DNA of 64,000 nt. It comes from Solimicrobium sp043758755. GTDB lineage: Bacteria; Pseudomonadota; Gammaproteobacteria; Burkholderiales; Burkholderiaceae_D. The stretch is from NCBI GenBank assembly GCA_043758755.1, contig JAYVMW010000058.1, positions 17,656-81,655 of the forward strand. The letters are read 5' to 3'. Below the pieces are notes generated by a model. That model was not told the DNA's origin. It did no database searches and saw nothing but the letters and a program-made list of their open reading frames with translations. Position numbers and translations under genes: made by a program. How positions within the stretch are numbered: the stretch's first letter is position 1; every line of letters begins with the position of its first letter. Shown here one piece after another: positions 1 to 9,525 of the stretch.

Positions 1-1926
1 CCGATTGCCGGATCGTTTAACGGTAACAGGCGCTGGATGGCACTGGCCCGTTCAACGTCAGCCGGACAGTTGCTGTTTATTTCACTGGCCTTTGGCGCGC
101 TGGTGTATTCATTCATTGCCAATGATTTTTCGGTCAAGTACGTTGAGGCCAATTCCAATTCGACGCTGCCACTGTACTACCGTATTGCGGCAACCTGGGG
201 CGGTCACGAAGGATCGCTGCTGCTGTGGGTGCAAATGCTGACCGGCTGGATGTTTGCCGTGGCCGTGTTCAGCCGCCAGCTGCCGCAGGAAACCGTGGCG
301 CGCGTGCTGGGTGTCATGGGACTGATCGGGGTCGGACTGATGAGCTTCATGCTGTTTACCTCCAATCCGTTTGACCGGCTGCTGCCCGGCGCTCTGGATG
401 GTCATGACCTGAATCCGCTGCTGCAGGATTTCGGCATGATCATTCACCCGCCGCTGCTGTACATGGGTTATGTCGGATTTTCGGTGGCGTTTTCATTCGC
501 ACTGGCTGCCCTGATGGGTGGTCAGCTGGATGCAGCCTGGGCGCGCTGGTCGCGTCCGTGGACCCTGATGGCCTGGATGTTTCTGACGCTGGGCATCTTT
601 GTCGGCAGCTTCTGGGCCTATTACGAACTGGGCTGGGGCGGCTGGTGGTTCTGGGATGCGGTGGAAAACGCCTCGTTCATGCCCTGGCTGGTCGGCACGG
701 CACTGATCCATTCTCTGGCAGTCACTGAAAAACGCGGCAGCTTCAAAAACTGGACTGTGCTGCTGGCGATCATTGCCTTCTCGCTGTCGCTGCTGGGCAC
801 CTTCCTGGTCCGTTCCGGCGTGCTGACTTCAGTGCATGCGTTTGCCACCGATCCGCGCCGTGGTCTGTTTATTCTGGTGTTCCTTGCCATCGTCATCGGT
901 GGTGCGCTAACCCTGTATGCCTGGCGTGCGCCGCAGGTCGGACTGGGTGGACGCTTCAGTCTGTTTTCCCGCGAAACGCTGCTGCTGATTAACAATGTGC
1001 TGCTGCTGGTCTGTGCCGGCACCGTGTTGCTCGGCACTATGTATCCGCTGTTTCTGGATGCGCTGGGCATGGGAAAAATTTCGGTCGGACCACCATACTT
1101 CGAAGCCGTATTCGTGCCGCTGATGCTGCCGGTACTGTTTTTGATGGCACCGGGTTTGTTCATGCGCTGGAAGGAAACGTCCGTCAAACAGATCGCTGTT
1201 CGTCTGAAGTGGGTGGCGGCAGCCAGCCTGCTGACCGGTGCAGCCGTGGCGTTTGCGCTGTCGACCTCGGTGATGGCTGCAATCGGATTGATTCTGGCGC
1301 TGTGGATACTGTTGGCCACGGCCTCGCATCTGACCCAGCGTCTGGGACATTTCGCCGCAGGCACGTCGTTACGCAACCGTATTTCCAGTTTGCCGCTCAG
1401 TTACTGGGGCATGCTGGTGGCGCATCTGGGTATTGCGATTTTTGTCATCGGTGTCACGCTGGTGAAAGGTCTGGAAATCTCGAATGACGTCAGTATGCAT
1501 CTGGGTGACACCACCACGATTGGTGGTTACGTAGTGCAGATGACGGATATGCAGCGCGTCAAAGGGCCCAACTATCTGGCCGCACAGGGCACGTTTGTGG
1601 TCACCAAAGGAACCCAGACGGTCGCCGTGCTCAAGCCCGAAAAACGGGTGTTTACCGTACAGCAGATGCCCATGACCGACGCGGCAATCGACCGCGGCTT
1701 TACCCGTGACCTGTATATTTCTCTGGGTGACGCCGTCAGTGACGATGCCTGGGCGGTACGCGTTCAGGTCAAGCCGTTTGTCAGCTGGATCTGGGCGGGT
1801 TGCATCATCATTGCGCTGGGTGGTTTGCTGGCTGCTTCCGACCGCCGTTACCGCATGGCGCTGAAAAAGAACCGGCAAAACGCTGCACAGCCGGTCAGTG
1901 CCAATTCATTTACCGTAGCCGAGTAA
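1..1926 (+). CDS. ccmF: Cytochrome c heme lyase subunit CcmF (5' end outside window)
   Basis: Inner-membrane subunit of the System I cytochrome c maturation heme lyase, which with CcmH attaches heme to apocytochrome CXXCH motifs on the periplasmic side. The frame is open from base 1 (PIAGSFNGNRRW precedes the first visible Met at 37), so roughly the first 25 residues lie upstream of the window. The protein is very hydrophobic with many membrane spans and carries the heme-handling WWFWDAVEN signature near residue 205, with conserved periplasmic histidines around it. It is followed after 4 bp by ccmG, so it belongs to the ccmFGHI operon. The identification is secure; only the start is missing. 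Confidence 0.96.
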   Translation, partial: PIAGSFNGNRRWMALARSTSAGQLLFISLAFGALVYSFIANDFSVKYVEANSNSTLPLYYRIAATWGGHEGSLLLWVQMLTGWMFAVAVFSRQLPQETVARVLGVMGLIGVGLMSFMLFTSNPFDRLLPGALDGHDLNPLLQDFGMIIHPPLLYMGYVGFSVAFSFALAALMGGQLDAAWARWSRPWTLMAWMFLTLGIFVGSFWAYYELGWGGWWFWDAVENASFMPWLVGTALIHSLAVTEKRGSFKNWTVLLAIIAFSLSLLGTFLVRSGVLTSVHAFATDPRRGLFILVFLAIVIGGALTLYAWRAPQVGLGGRFSLFSRETLLLINNVLLLVCAGTVLLGTMYPLFLDALGMGKISVGPPYFEAVFVPLMLPVLFLMAPGLFMRWKETSVKQIAVRLKWVAAASLLTGAAVAFALSTSVMAAIGLILALWILLATASHLTQRLGHFAAGTSLRNRISSLPLSYWGMLVAHLGIAIFVIGVTLVKGLEISNDVSMHLGDTTTIGGYVVQMTDMQRVKGPNYLAAQGTFVVTKGTQTVAVLKPEKRVFTVQQMPMTDAAIDRGFTRDLYISLGDAVSDDAWAVRVQVKPFVSWIWAGCIIIALGGLLAASDRRYRMALKKNRQNAAQPVSANSFTVAE

Positions 1927-1930
1927 CAAC

Positions 1931-2458
1931 ATGAAACGATTTATTTTGCCCTTGAGTATATTTGTCATCCTGCTGCTGTTTCTGGGCGTAGGACTGCGTT
2001 TGAATCCGCATGAAATTCCCTCTCCGTTCATCGGGAAAAATGCGCCGGCGTTCAATCTCACCCAGCTCAATGATTCCGACAAAAGCATTGCACCGCAGGA
2101 CATGCGCGGCAAGGTATGGTTGCTCAATGTGTGGGCTTCGTGGTGCGAATCGTGCCGTGAAGAACATCCGGTCTTGATGAATTTTTCGCGTCAGAACATT
2201 GTTCCGATGATTGGACTGAACTACAAGGATACCCGTCCCGATGCACTCAGACAGTTAAGTCAGGAAGGCAATCCGTATCTGATTTCAGCCTTTGACGGCG
2301 ACGGCAGAGTCGGTATCGATTACGGCGTGTATGGCGTGCCTGAAACCTTTGTGATCGACAAGGCCGGCGTGATTCGTTACAAACTGGTCGGTCCGGTGAC
2401 CCCGGAAGTGCTGGCACAAAAACTTCTGCCGCTGATCAAGGAGCTCAATCGTGTTTAA
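1931..2458 (+). CDS. ccmG: Thiol:disulfide interchange protein CcmG/DsbE
   Basis: Membrane-anchored periplasmic thioredoxin (175 aa) that reduces the cysteines of apocytochrome c or CcmH before heme attachment. An N-terminal membrane anchor (about residues 3-22) is followed by a thioredoxin fold with the active site WCESC and the cis-proline segment YGVPETFVID. The length matches the family. It starts 4 bp after ccmF and overlaps ccmH by 8 bp, indicating translational coupling. Confidence 0.95.
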   Translation: MKRFILPLSIFVILLLFLGVGLRLNPHEIPSPFIGKNAPAFNLTQLNDSDKSIAPQDMRGKVWLLNVWASWCESCREEHPVLMNFSRQNIVPMIGLNYKDTRPDALRQLSQEGNPYLISAFDGDGRVGIDYGVYGVPETFVIDKAGVIRYKLVGPVTPEVLAQKLLPLIKELNRV

Positions 2459-2930
2459 GTCAACAATCATCCTGACCCTGCTGCTGTGCTGCATGTCGAC
2501 GAGCTGGGCCGCTCCGGCACAATCATTGGCTGCCGATCCGGTGCTGGAAAAACGCATGTTGCGCCTGACCGAAGAATTGCGCTGTCTGGTTTGCCAGAAT
2601 CAGACCCTGGCCGACTCGCACGCCGATCTGGCCATCGACCTGAAAAATCAGGTGCGTGAAAAACTGGCTTCCGGCATGTCGGAACAGGAAGTGATCGATT
2701 ACATGGTGCAGCGTTACGGTGATTTTGTGCTGTACCGTCCGCGTCTGTTTGGTGCGACCTGGGTGCTGTGGTTCGGACCGCTGCTGTTGCTGCTGGCAGG
2801 TCTGGGCGCACTGGCCCTGAAATTGTCGGCGCGCAAAGCCGAAGTGGTGCCGCAGATGTCCGAGCAAGACCGTGCGCGCGCTGCCGCAATGCTGTATTCG
2901 GATGAGTCCGAACCAGCAGCAAAACCTTAA
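2451..2930 (+). CDS. ccmH: Cytochrome c maturation protein CcmH
   Basis: Periplasm-facing redox subunit of the heme lyase. The 159-residue protein has a signal peptide (TSWAAP region), the family motif LRCLVCQNQ with the redox cysteine pair, and a C-terminal membrane helix (about residues 103-123). The GTG start at 2451 is preceded by GGAG and overlaps the end of ccmG. This is the short CcmH; the CcmI/TPR part is the next gene, as in most betaproteobacteria, rather than fused. Confidence 0.94.
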   Translation: MFKSTIILTLLLCCMSTSWAAPAQSLAADPVLEKRMLRLTEELRCLVCQNQTLADSHADLAIDLKNQVREKLASGMSEQEVIDYMVQRYGDFVLYRPRLFGATWVLWFGPLLLLLAGLGALALKLSARKAEVVPQMSEQDRARAAAMLYSDESEPAAKP

Positions 2931-2940
2931 AAGGAAAAAC

Positions 2941-4200
2941 ATGATTACCTTTGGAATTTCCGCGACCGCACTTGTGTTGCTCGCGCTTCTGTTTGTTCTG
3001 CCGGTGCTGCTGCGTAAAAAAAATGCCGGTCACGAGGTGGTGCGCAATGAACTCAATCTGACTGTCATGCGTGACCAGTTGCGGGAACTGGACCGCGATC
3101 TGGTGTCCGGTACCCTGTCCGAGTCGACCTTCATCAGCGCCAGACAGGATCTGGAGCAGCGTCTGATTGAAGAGCGCGGGTCGGCTGATCCGGTGATTGG
3201 CACCTCCGCGATTTCGAGCCGCACAGCCATCGCAATCGGACTGTTCATTCCCGTTCTGGCTCTGGGTCTGTATCTGTTGCTGGGTAACAGCAATGGGCTC
3301 GACCCGGCCAAGGTCGTAGCGCAGGACCCTGCGCAGGAAGTCACGGAACAGCAGATTCTTCAGATGGTTGCCAACCTGGCAGAAAAATTGAAAACCCAGC
3401 CCAACAATGTCGAGGGCTGGAATATGCTGGCACGCTCCTACAATGCAATGGGTCGCTACAATGACGCCGTAGAGGCCTATGCACACCTGATTCAGATCGA
3501 ACCAAAAAATGCCGATTATCTGGTCAGTTATGCCGACACGCTGGCGGTCACACAGAATAAAAATCTGCAGGGTGAACCGGAAAAACTCATCAAGCGTGCA
3601 CTGGAACTGGACCCGCAAAATGTCCGCGGCCTGTCGCTGGCCGGCAGCGCTGCCTTTGACCGGGGCGATTATGCCGACGCCGTGGCGTACTGGAAAGACA
3701 TCATGAAACTGGTACCGCCTGACAGTGAAATGGCGCGCATGACACTGGGCTCGATCGGTGAAGCACAAAGTCTGATGGATGGTGGTGGTGCAGGTGCGGT
3801 CAATAACAGTACACCGGCAGCGTTGCCGGCTCCGACTGCCACTGCAGCGGCGGCAGCGGCCAAAATAACCGGCACGGTCGACCTGGCACCCGGATTTCGC
3901 ACCGGGGTCTCGGACCAGGATACGGTCTATATTTTTGCCCGTGCCGACCAGGGACCGCCGTTTCCACTGGCAGTAAAGAAAGCCCAGGTCAAAGATTTGC
4001 CGCTGCACTTTGTGCTGGATGAAACCATGGGTGTCATGCCAGGCGCCTCGCTGGCCGGTCATAACCATGTTCTGGTTGGTGCGCGCATTTCCAAATCAGG
4101 CAATGCCACGCCGCAGCCGGGTGATGTGGAAAGCAGTGTCAGTGCAGTGGAAGTGGGAGTGGGGCAGGTCAGCCTTACGCTGAACTCATTACATAAATAG
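2941..4200 (+). CDS. ccmI: Cytochrome c maturation TPR protein CcmI
   Basis: Apocytochrome-binding chaperone subunit of the System I heme lyase. The start at 2941 is preferred because it follows AAAAGGAAAAAC and gives an N-terminal membrane helix (TFGISATALVLLALLFVLPV). A second membrane helix follows at about residues 97-114, then a periplasmic TPR region (LARSYNAMGRYNDAVEAYAHLI and two more repeats), an Ala-rich linker, and a C-terminal beta-rich domain of the kind seen in longer CcmI proteins. About 419 aa. It closes the ccm operon; no T-tract terminator was seen after it. Confidence 0.92.
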   Translation: MITFGISATALVLLALLFVLPVLLRKKNAGHEVVRNELNLTVMRDQLRELDRDLVSGTLSESTFISARQDLEQRLIEERGSADPVIGTSAISSRTAIAIGLFIPVLALGLYLLLGNSNGLDPAKVVAQDPAQEVTEQQILQMVANLAEKLKTQPNNVEGWNMLARSYNAMGRYNDAVEAYAHLIQIEPKNADYLVSYADTLAVTQNKNLQGEPEKLIKRALELDPQNVRGLSLAGSAAFDRGDYADAVAYWKDIMKLVPPDSEMARMTLGSIGEAQSLMDGGGAGAVNNSTPAALPAPTATAAAAAAKITGTVDLAPGFRTGVSDQDTVYIFARADQGPPFPLAVKKAQVKDLPLHFVLDETMGVMPGASLAGHNHVLVGARISKSGNATPQPGDVESSVSAVEVGVGQVSLTLNSLHK

Positions 4201-4288
4201 AACTGGAATGGAAAATAGATCTGGTGGTGCCGGCAGGAAGTTTGCCGGCGCTTAAGATCGCGATGGGAGATCGTGGCTGGAGTGATTT

Positions 4289-4579
4289 TTAGTTTTGTGT
4301 TGGCCATCGTTCTGCAGCGTGCTTGATTCTTAAAATCTCAACGACTCCACTTTTTTTTATCACGCGATAAATCACAACATAATTGGGATGGACGACCATT
4401 TCACGAGTACCACGCTTGCGCCCCAATCGAACCATTTCGGGATACGTACTTAACTGTTTAACCTTGCGCTGTAAATCAGAAGCAAACAACGCCGCGTTAA
4501 CTGGACTGTCTGCGGCAATAAAATCAGCGATTTTCATCAAATCTGCCCGCGCTGCAGGTTTCCATTCAATCTGCAACAT
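4289..4579 (-). CDS. RelE/ParE-family toxin
   Basis: A 96-residue protein of the ParE/RelE fold: basic, starting LQIEWKPAARADLMKIADFI and ending in the family-typical core REMVVHPNYVVIYRVI followed by VVEILRIKHAAERWP. ParE toxins act on gyrase and RelE toxins on ribosome-bound mRNA; the sequence alone leans to the ParE/plasmid-stabilisation group. Its start codon directly abuts the stop codon of the upstream partner (4580), the usual coupled antitoxin-toxin order. The cassette sits between ccmI and ubiU and looks like an insertion between housekeeping operons. Confidence 0.85.
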   Translation of the reverse strand: MLQIEWKPAARADLMKIADFIAADSPVNAALFASDLQRKVKQLSTYPEMVRLGRKRGTREMVVHPNYVVIYRVIKKSGVVEILRIKHAAERWPTQN

Positions 4580-5026
4580 TTAAGCCTTGCGTGCTTTGAT
4601 CGCTGCGATACGCTCATCCAATTCTCGCATGACATCATCGTGTTTAAGGTTGGGTCGTGGGTCATCAATGGCCTGCTGGATTTCTGTTTTTAACCATTTA
4701 TCATAAGCTGCGGCTTCGTGGGCACTTTTCATTTTGGCGGCGCTGTCAGGCCTTGTTCTGACTGTTCCAGGATGTGTTGGGTCGTAGTTCATCGTGTCAA
4801 TCTCAAACCGAAAAATACCGATGCCTTTCAGGTAATGAACGAGAGTTTCCAGCTTGCGGAATAATCGCAATTGATGGTTGCGTTGGGTTTCCAGGGCTAG
4901 TTCTTTCTTGCCATATCTGACCGAAATTCCCCACCCGCCAGCCTTTCCAACCACATAGGCGCTTTGTACCACGCCGGCTTCTGTCAGTTTTAATAATGTG
5001 CTGTGATCAATTGTCTGAGGCGTCAT
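4580..5026 (-). CDS. Probable antitoxin partner of the ParE-type toxin
   Basis: A 148-residue protein encoded immediately upstream of the toxin with no intergenic base. The N-terminal half (residues 1-70) contains a beta-rich segment with AYVVGKAGGWGISVRYGKKE. The C-terminal part is charged and helical (MRELDERIAAIKARKA), resembling the toxin-binding tails of small antitoxins. I do not recognise a classic ribbon-helix-helix motif, so the antitoxin call rests mainly on gene order and the tail. About 220 bp of AT-rich DNA separate it from the divergent ubiU gene. Confidence 0.6.
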   Translation of the reverse strand: MTPQTIDHSTLLKLTEAGVVQSAYVVGKAGGWGISVRYGKKELALETQRNHQLRLFRKLETLVHYLKGIGIFRFEIDTMNYDPTHPGTVRTRPDSAAKMKSAHEAAAYDKWLKTEIQQAIDDPRPNLKHDDVMRELDERIAAIKARKA

Positions 5027-5250
5027 CTTTGAGTTTGCGGGGATTGTTCATGGTTCGTCATCATATCTTCAATTAGTAGATATATGCAAGTATGCTATTA
5101 GTTAGTTGAATGGCGGGCTGACTTGCACCAGATGCCATAATTTGCGTGGCGTGAATGGTATTTTTTTATCAGGTTTGTTTTACCGCAACGAAATAATTAT
5201 CCAAAGGAATATCATCCACGGACAGTTTTTCACTTCAAAAGTAAAACAGC

Positions 5251-6255
5251 ATGAAAAAAATTGATCTGGTAGCACCGGCCGGCAGTCTGCTGGCCCTCAA
5301 GGCGGCCATCGACAAGGGGGCCGACGCGGTGTACCTCGGTCTGAAAAACGCCACCAATGCGCGTAATTTCGGTGGCTTGAATTTCGGCGAAGCCGATATT
5401 CACAAAGGCGTTGACTATGCGCACGGCAAAGGCCGTCAGGTGCTGTTTGCCATCAATACCTACCCGCAGGCCAGGAATGTCCAGGAATGGCGCGGTGCCA
5501 TCGATACCGCCGTCAAAATGGGCGCGGATGCGGTGATTCTGGCTGATCCGGGTTTGATGGCGTATGCGCGCGACCGCCATCCGGAGCTGCGACTGCATCT
5601 GTCGGTGCAGGGTTCGGCCACCACCCTCGACGCCATTGAACTCATGCGCGAACAGTTCCACATCAAACGTGCCGTGTTGCCACGCGTGCTGACGCTGCCT
5701 GAAATTGAAAAAATCATCCGCCAGACTTCCGTCGAAATCGAAGTGTTCGGCTTTGGCAGTCTGTGTGTCATGGCCGAAGGGCGCTGTCTGCTGTCGAGTT
5801 ACGTCACGGGCGACTCGCCCAACAACAAGGGCGTCTGTTCCCCGGCGCACGCCATCAGCTGGCAGGAAGTCGATCATTCCCTGTACGCGCGCCTGTCAGG
5901 CACACTCATTGATATTTATGCGCCGGGCGAGCCGGCTGGCTATCCCACCCTGTGCAAGGGCCGCTTCGAAGTGGAAGGCGAACTCGATTACGCGCTGGAA
6001 GAACCGACCAGTCTGAACGCGATCGGTCTGTTGCCCAAGCTGATTGAAATCGGTGTGTCGGCGCTGAAAATTGAAGGTCGTCAGCGCAGCCCGGCTTATG
6101 TGTCGCAGGTGGTTGCCACGCTGCGCGCCGCACTCGATTCAGCAGAAAAAGATCCGGCCCGCTATGCACCGCGTCAAGACTGGATGACTGCGCTGGCCAA
6201 ACATTCCGAAGGTGCCCAGGTTACTCAGGGTGCTTTTGAACGTCCCTGGAAATAA
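5251..6255 (+). CDS. ubiU: O2-independent ubiquinone biosynthesis protein UbiU (U32 family)
   Basis: With UbiV it forms a 4Fe-4S heterodimer needed for hydroxylation steps of ubiquinone synthesis without oxygen. The 334-residue protein starts with the U32 hallmark (DLVAPAGSLLALKAAIDKGADAVYLG reads across residues 4-29) and carries the cysteines FGSLCVMAEGRC, GVCSPAH and TLCKGRF expected to bind the cluster. The next gene begins 1 bp after its stop codon. Gene order ubiU-ubiV-ubiT in one operon is typical of facultative proteobacteria and implies that this organism makes quinone under anoxia. Confidence 0.93.
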   Translation: MKKIDLVAPAGSLLALKAAIDKGADAVYLGLKNATNARNFGGLNFGEADIHKGVDYAHGKGRQVLFAINTYPQARNVQEWRGAIDTAVKMGADAVILADPGLMAYARDRHPELRLHLSVQGSATTLDAIELMREQFHIKRAVLPRVLTLPEIEKIIRQTSVEIEVFGFGSLCVMAEGRCLLSSYVTGDSPNNKGVCSPAHAISWQEVDHSLYARLSGTLIDIYAPGEPAGYPTLCKGRFEVEGELDYALEEPTSLNAIGLLPKLIEIGVSALKIEGRQRSPAYVSQVVATLRAALDSAEKDPARYAPRQDWMTALAKHSEGAQVTQGAFERPWK

Positions 6256-6256
6256 T

Positions 6257-7180
6257 ATGAGCTTACAAAAAATTGCACTGGCTCCTCTGGCTTACTACTG
6301 GTCCAGAGAAACTACCCTGTCGTTCTATCTGGATGCGATGAGCTGGCCGGTAGACATTGTCTATCTGGGCGAAGTGGTGTGCTCGCGGCGCCGTGAATTG
6401 AAACTCGAAGACTGGCTCAGTCTGGCCGCAGAACTGCGAAATGCCGGCAAGCAGGTTGTGATGTCAACCCAGACCCTGATCGACAATGAATCGGACCGGC
6501 GCAGCATGCATCGGCTGATTGAGCGCGCGCTTGAGAGTGACCTGCAGCTGGAAGCTAATGACCTGTCCGCCGTGCGCACTCTGCATGAGTTAAAGCAGCC
6601 ATTTGTGGCCGGCACCCATCTCAATATTTATCATGGCGACACGCTGAACTGGTATGCAGGTCTGGGCGCAACCCGATTTTTGCCGCCGCTGGAATTGCCC
6701 GGTGCCGATCTGGCCGCGCTGCAGCAGTCCCGGCCGGCCGGCATCGAGACCGAAGTGCAGGTCTGGGGCCGCATGGCACTGGCGTTTTCCGCGCGCTGCT
6801 TTACCGCGCGTCATTACCGGCTGAAAAAGGACAATTGCGAATTCCGCTGCGACGCGCATCCGGACGGTTTGCTGCTGTCAGATCGCGAAGGCGGACAGTT
6901 TTTGAATCTGAACGGAATTCAGACCCAGAGCGCCGGTTGCACCGACCTGTCCGCACAGCTGCCCGAACTGTTCAGCATGCAGGTCGATGTGCTGCGCATT
7001 CAGCCCCAGTCCCAAAATACCGCTGATGTAGTGGTAGCGTTTGCCAGTGCGCGTGACGCGCAGCAGGCCACCTCTTTGCCGGCGTCAGTATTCCCGGCTC
7101 AGTCGGCTCCGTGTAACGGTTACTGGTTTGGCGAAGCCGGCATGTTGGATAAACACACCGATACAGTCACTGCAGAATAA
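6257..7180 (+). CDS. ubiV: O2-independent ubiquinone biosynthesis protein UbiV (U32 family)
   Basis: Partner of UbiU. The start at 6257 is chosen because it follows the ubiU stop by one base and gives the family N-terminus (SLQKIALAPLAYYW); an in-frame upstream Met at 6212 would overlap ubiU. The 307-residue protein has the U32 features VDIVYLGEVVCSRR, the SARCFTARHY segment and NCEFRCD, whose cysteines are the likely Fe-S ligands, plus a later Cys in QSAGCTDL. No obvious FNR box was found upstream of ubiU, which is notable given the sites elsewhere in the window. Confidence 0.92.
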   Translation: MSLQKIALAPLAYYWSRETTLSFYLDAMSWPVDIVYLGEVVCSRRRELKLEDWLSLAAELRNAGKQVVMSTQTLIDNESDRRSMHRLIERALESDLQLEANDLSAVRTLHELKQPFVAGTHLNIYHGDTLNWYAGLGATRFLPPLELPGADLAALQQSRPAGIETEVQVWGRMALAFSARCFTARHYRLKKDNCEFRCDAHPDGLLLSDREGGQFLNLNGIQTQSAGCTDLSAQLPELFSMQVDVLRIQPQSQNTADVVVAFASARDAQQATSLPASVFPAQSAPCNGYWFGEAGMLDKHTDTVTAE

Positions 7181-7191
7181 GAGGAAGAATA

Positions 7192-7635
7192 ATGAACCTG
7201 ACCGATTTCCGATTTCCATCTGCCGTAACGAAAATGGGCCGGTGGATCCCAACCCCGCTGGCCAGTCTGCCGCTATTGGCGGCACTGGAACTGGCCCGGC
7301 GTCGTGAATGGCTGGTGGCGCCAGAGGCGCTGTATGGCAAACGATTTTTGATTCATATTGAAGACATGGGGTTACAGATTCGCTTTATCTGCGATCAGGG
7401 CCGCTTTCGGCCACTGTTTGATTCCCAGTCCAATGCCCCGGCCGACGTGAAACTATCCGCCATGGCGGTTGATTTCTTCCAGATGACGTCGGGCATGGCT
7501 GATGCCGATACGCTGTTTTTTCAACGCAAGCTGAAAATGGAAGGCGACACCGAGCTGGGTGTGGCAGTGAAATACTGGCTCGATGCCAGTGAACGTCCGG
7601 CCTGGCTGAGCTCTCTGGCTGAGAAGCTTTCCTGA
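7192..7635 (+). CDS. ubiT: Ubiquinone biosynthesis accessory factor UbiT (SCP2 domain)
   Basis: SCP2-type lipid-binding protein (147 aa) that presumably carries the prenylated ubiquinone precursors in the anaerobic pathway. A proline-rich N-terminus is followed by the SCP2 fold (residues about 40-130) including the segments FLIHIEDMGLQIRFICD and DVKLSAMAVDFFQM. It has a good ribosome-binding site (AGAGGAAG) and lies 11 bp after ubiV, so the three genes form one operon. The SCP2 domain, size and context together make the call firm. Confidence 0.9.
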   Translation: MNLTDFRFPSAVTKMGRWIPTPLASLPLLAALELARRREWLVAPEALYGKRFLIHIEDMGLQIRFICDQGRFRPLFDSQSNAPADVKLSAMAVDFFQMTSGMADADTLFFQRKLKMEGDTELGVAVKYWLDASERPAWLSSLAEKLS

Positions 7636-7771
7636 GGCTCGCGGTACGCCTTGCGTTGTATTTTGTGTTGTTGGCCCTGACTTCATCTTGTCTTGCATGA
7701 AATAGCAACTATGATGAGAGTCCGGGACGCCTGGTAAAACGATCGATACCGGGTGATACAAAAGAAGCCGC

Positions 7772-9472
7772 ATGGCCATGAAACTAAAAACACGATTTTT
7801 ACTTGTTGTCTTCGTCATTTTTCTGGGTTTTGTTACCCTGAACTGGGTCGTATTCAAATTCGTTCTGAACGAAATCAATCTGGACTGGGGCAACAATCTT
7901 TCACAACGGCAGGTGGTGTTTGACACCGACCGCACGTTGACACCACTGATCCATGAACTGATGCTGGCCAGGAAAATGGCCGCCGAGCCGGTGCTGATCG
8001 ATTTTGCCCTGCATGTGCAGGATGAAAGCGCCAGAAAAAGAGCACTGGACCTGCTGGAACGATACCGTTACCAGTTCCGTGACCATATTTATTTTGCTGC
8101 GTTCAAAAGCAATGGTCTGTATCTATACAAGGATCCCAACCGCTCGGAAGGTTTTCAACCGGCCTACTATCTGTCACCGGATAATCCCAAGAACCGCTGG
8201 TTCTACAACATGCTCAAAAAACCGGCAGACTCACTGGTTCAGACCGAAACCGATGCGCATCTGAATCTGACCAACGTGTGGATCAACGTCAAAATCAGGC
8301 AGGGCGATAATGTACTGGGCGTGGTGGGCACCGGAATCAGCCTGGATGCCTTTCTGAAAGAAAGTGTCGGCGTAGCCCAGAACGGCATCTCCAATTTTTT
8401 TGTTGATTCCGATCTCAACCTGCAACTGGCCTCCGATACCAGCCTGATTGATTACGCCTACCAGAACAAGGCCGGGGCGAACCGGACCAAGGTGAACGCA
8501 CTGCTGGAGCGTGCCGAAGATGTGGAAAAGTTAGGTGAACTGGTCAAACAGATGCAGTCCGGTGCCACGCAAAATTCGGTCATCGAGGTCGACTACCATG
8601 GAACCAGACACTGGCTGGGGGTTGCCTGGCTGCCGGAAATAGGCTGGTTTGACCTGACATTCATGGAGCAGAGCAAGCCGCTTTTTCTGGCGCATTACAT
8701 CTGGATCCCGACTGTTTTTTTCTGCCTGTTCGTGTTTACCCTGCTGTTGCTGGGAACAATGCTGCATCGCTGGATACTCAAGCCGATTTACAAGCTGAAC
8801 CGTGCGGTAACACTGATACAGAGTGGCGAGCAGGTTGACGAGCCGGTTATTGAAGGCGGCGGCGAGATCAATTCATTGGCGCGCTCGTTCTGGAGCATGA
8901 TCAAAATCGTGCTGCGCAAAAATGAAGAGCTCGAACAGATGGTGCGCGAACGTACCGAAGATCTGCGCCGTATCACCGAGACCGATGCTCTGACTGACCT
9001 GCTCAACCGGCGCGGCATGTTAAACCGGCTTGATACCGAAATCGCACGGCTGGAGCGGCACGGCAGGCCATTTGGGCTGTTGCTCATCGATGTTGATCAT
9101 TTCAAGTCGGTCAACGATGTGCATGGACACGGGGTCGGTGATCTGGCTTTGTGCGCCACCGCCGAGGTGCTGAGTTCGACCAAGCGTAAATTTGATTTTG
9201 TGGGGCGTTGGGGTGGTGAAGAATTTCTGATGCTGCTGCCGGAGTGCAGCATGCAGGATCTGCACGGCATTGCAGAACGGATCCGCAAGCAAATTGAGCA
9301 ACTCAATCTGGAAGGTCGGCAGGGCCCGTTTTCCTTCACTGTCAGCATCGGCATGCATCATATAGACACGCCGCAGAGCGCACAAGCCATGTTGAATGAG
9401 GCTGATATTGCATTGTATGCCGCCAAAAATGCGGGGCGCAATTGTGTGCGTTCGACACGGGACATTAAATAA
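7772..9472 (+). CDS. Membrane-bound diguanylate cyclase with periplasmic Cache sensor
   Basis: 566-residue signalling protein. A first membrane helix (about residues 8-28) is followed by a periplasmic double-Cache-like domain to about residue 300 (WFYNMLKKPAD and the GVVGTGISLDAF segment are typical), a second membrane helix (about 304-326), a HAMP-like linker (LHRWILKPIYKLNRAV), and a GGDEF domain. The active site is GGEEF in RWGGEEFLML, an active variant; DVDHFKSVND binds GTP/metal. The position five residues before the motif lacks a clear RxxD, so product inhibition is doubtful. Monocistronic; the ligand is unknown. A second Met at 7778 is an alternative start. Confidence 0.9.
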   Translation: MAMKLKTRFLLVVFVIFLGFVTLNWVVFKFVLNEINLDWGNNLSQRQVVFDTDRTLTPLIHELMLARKMAAEPVLIDFALHVQDESARKRALDLLERYRYQFRDHIYFAAFKSNGLYLYKDPNRSEGFQPAYYLSPDNPKNRWFYNMLKKPADSLVQTETDAHLNLTNVWINVKIRQGDNVLGVVGTGISLDAFLKESVGVAQNGISNFFVDSDLNLQLASDTSLIDYAYQNKAGANRTKVNALLERAEDVEKLGELVKQMQSGATQNSVIEVDYHGTRHWLGVAWLPEIGWFDLTFMEQSKPLFLAHYIWIPTVFFCLFVFTLLLLGTMLHRWILKPIYKLNRAVTLIQSGEQVDEPVIEGGGEINSLARSFWSMIKIVLRKNEELEQMVRERTEDLRRITETDALTDLLNRRGMLNRLDTEIARLERHGRPFGLLLIDVDHFKSVNDVHGHGVGDLALCATAEVLSSTKRKFDFVGRWGGEEFLMLLPECSMQDLHGIAERIRKQIEQLNLEGRQGPFSFTVSIGMHHIDTPQSAQAMLNEADIALYAAKNAGRNCVRSTRDIK

Positions 9473-9525
9473 TAACCTGTTAGAACCATGAAAGCCCAAT
9501 TTGCCTGCAATGCGCAAATACCGGA

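Noticed and set aside
2467..4068. 533-codon open frame antisense to ccmH-ccmI
   Set aside because: Lies opposite well-identified ccm genes and shows the Cys/His/Arg-rich composition of a shadow frame.
5101..5250. Search for an FNR box before ubiU, expected from the anaerobic role
   Set aside because: No TTGAT-N4-ATCAA-like sequence was found there.
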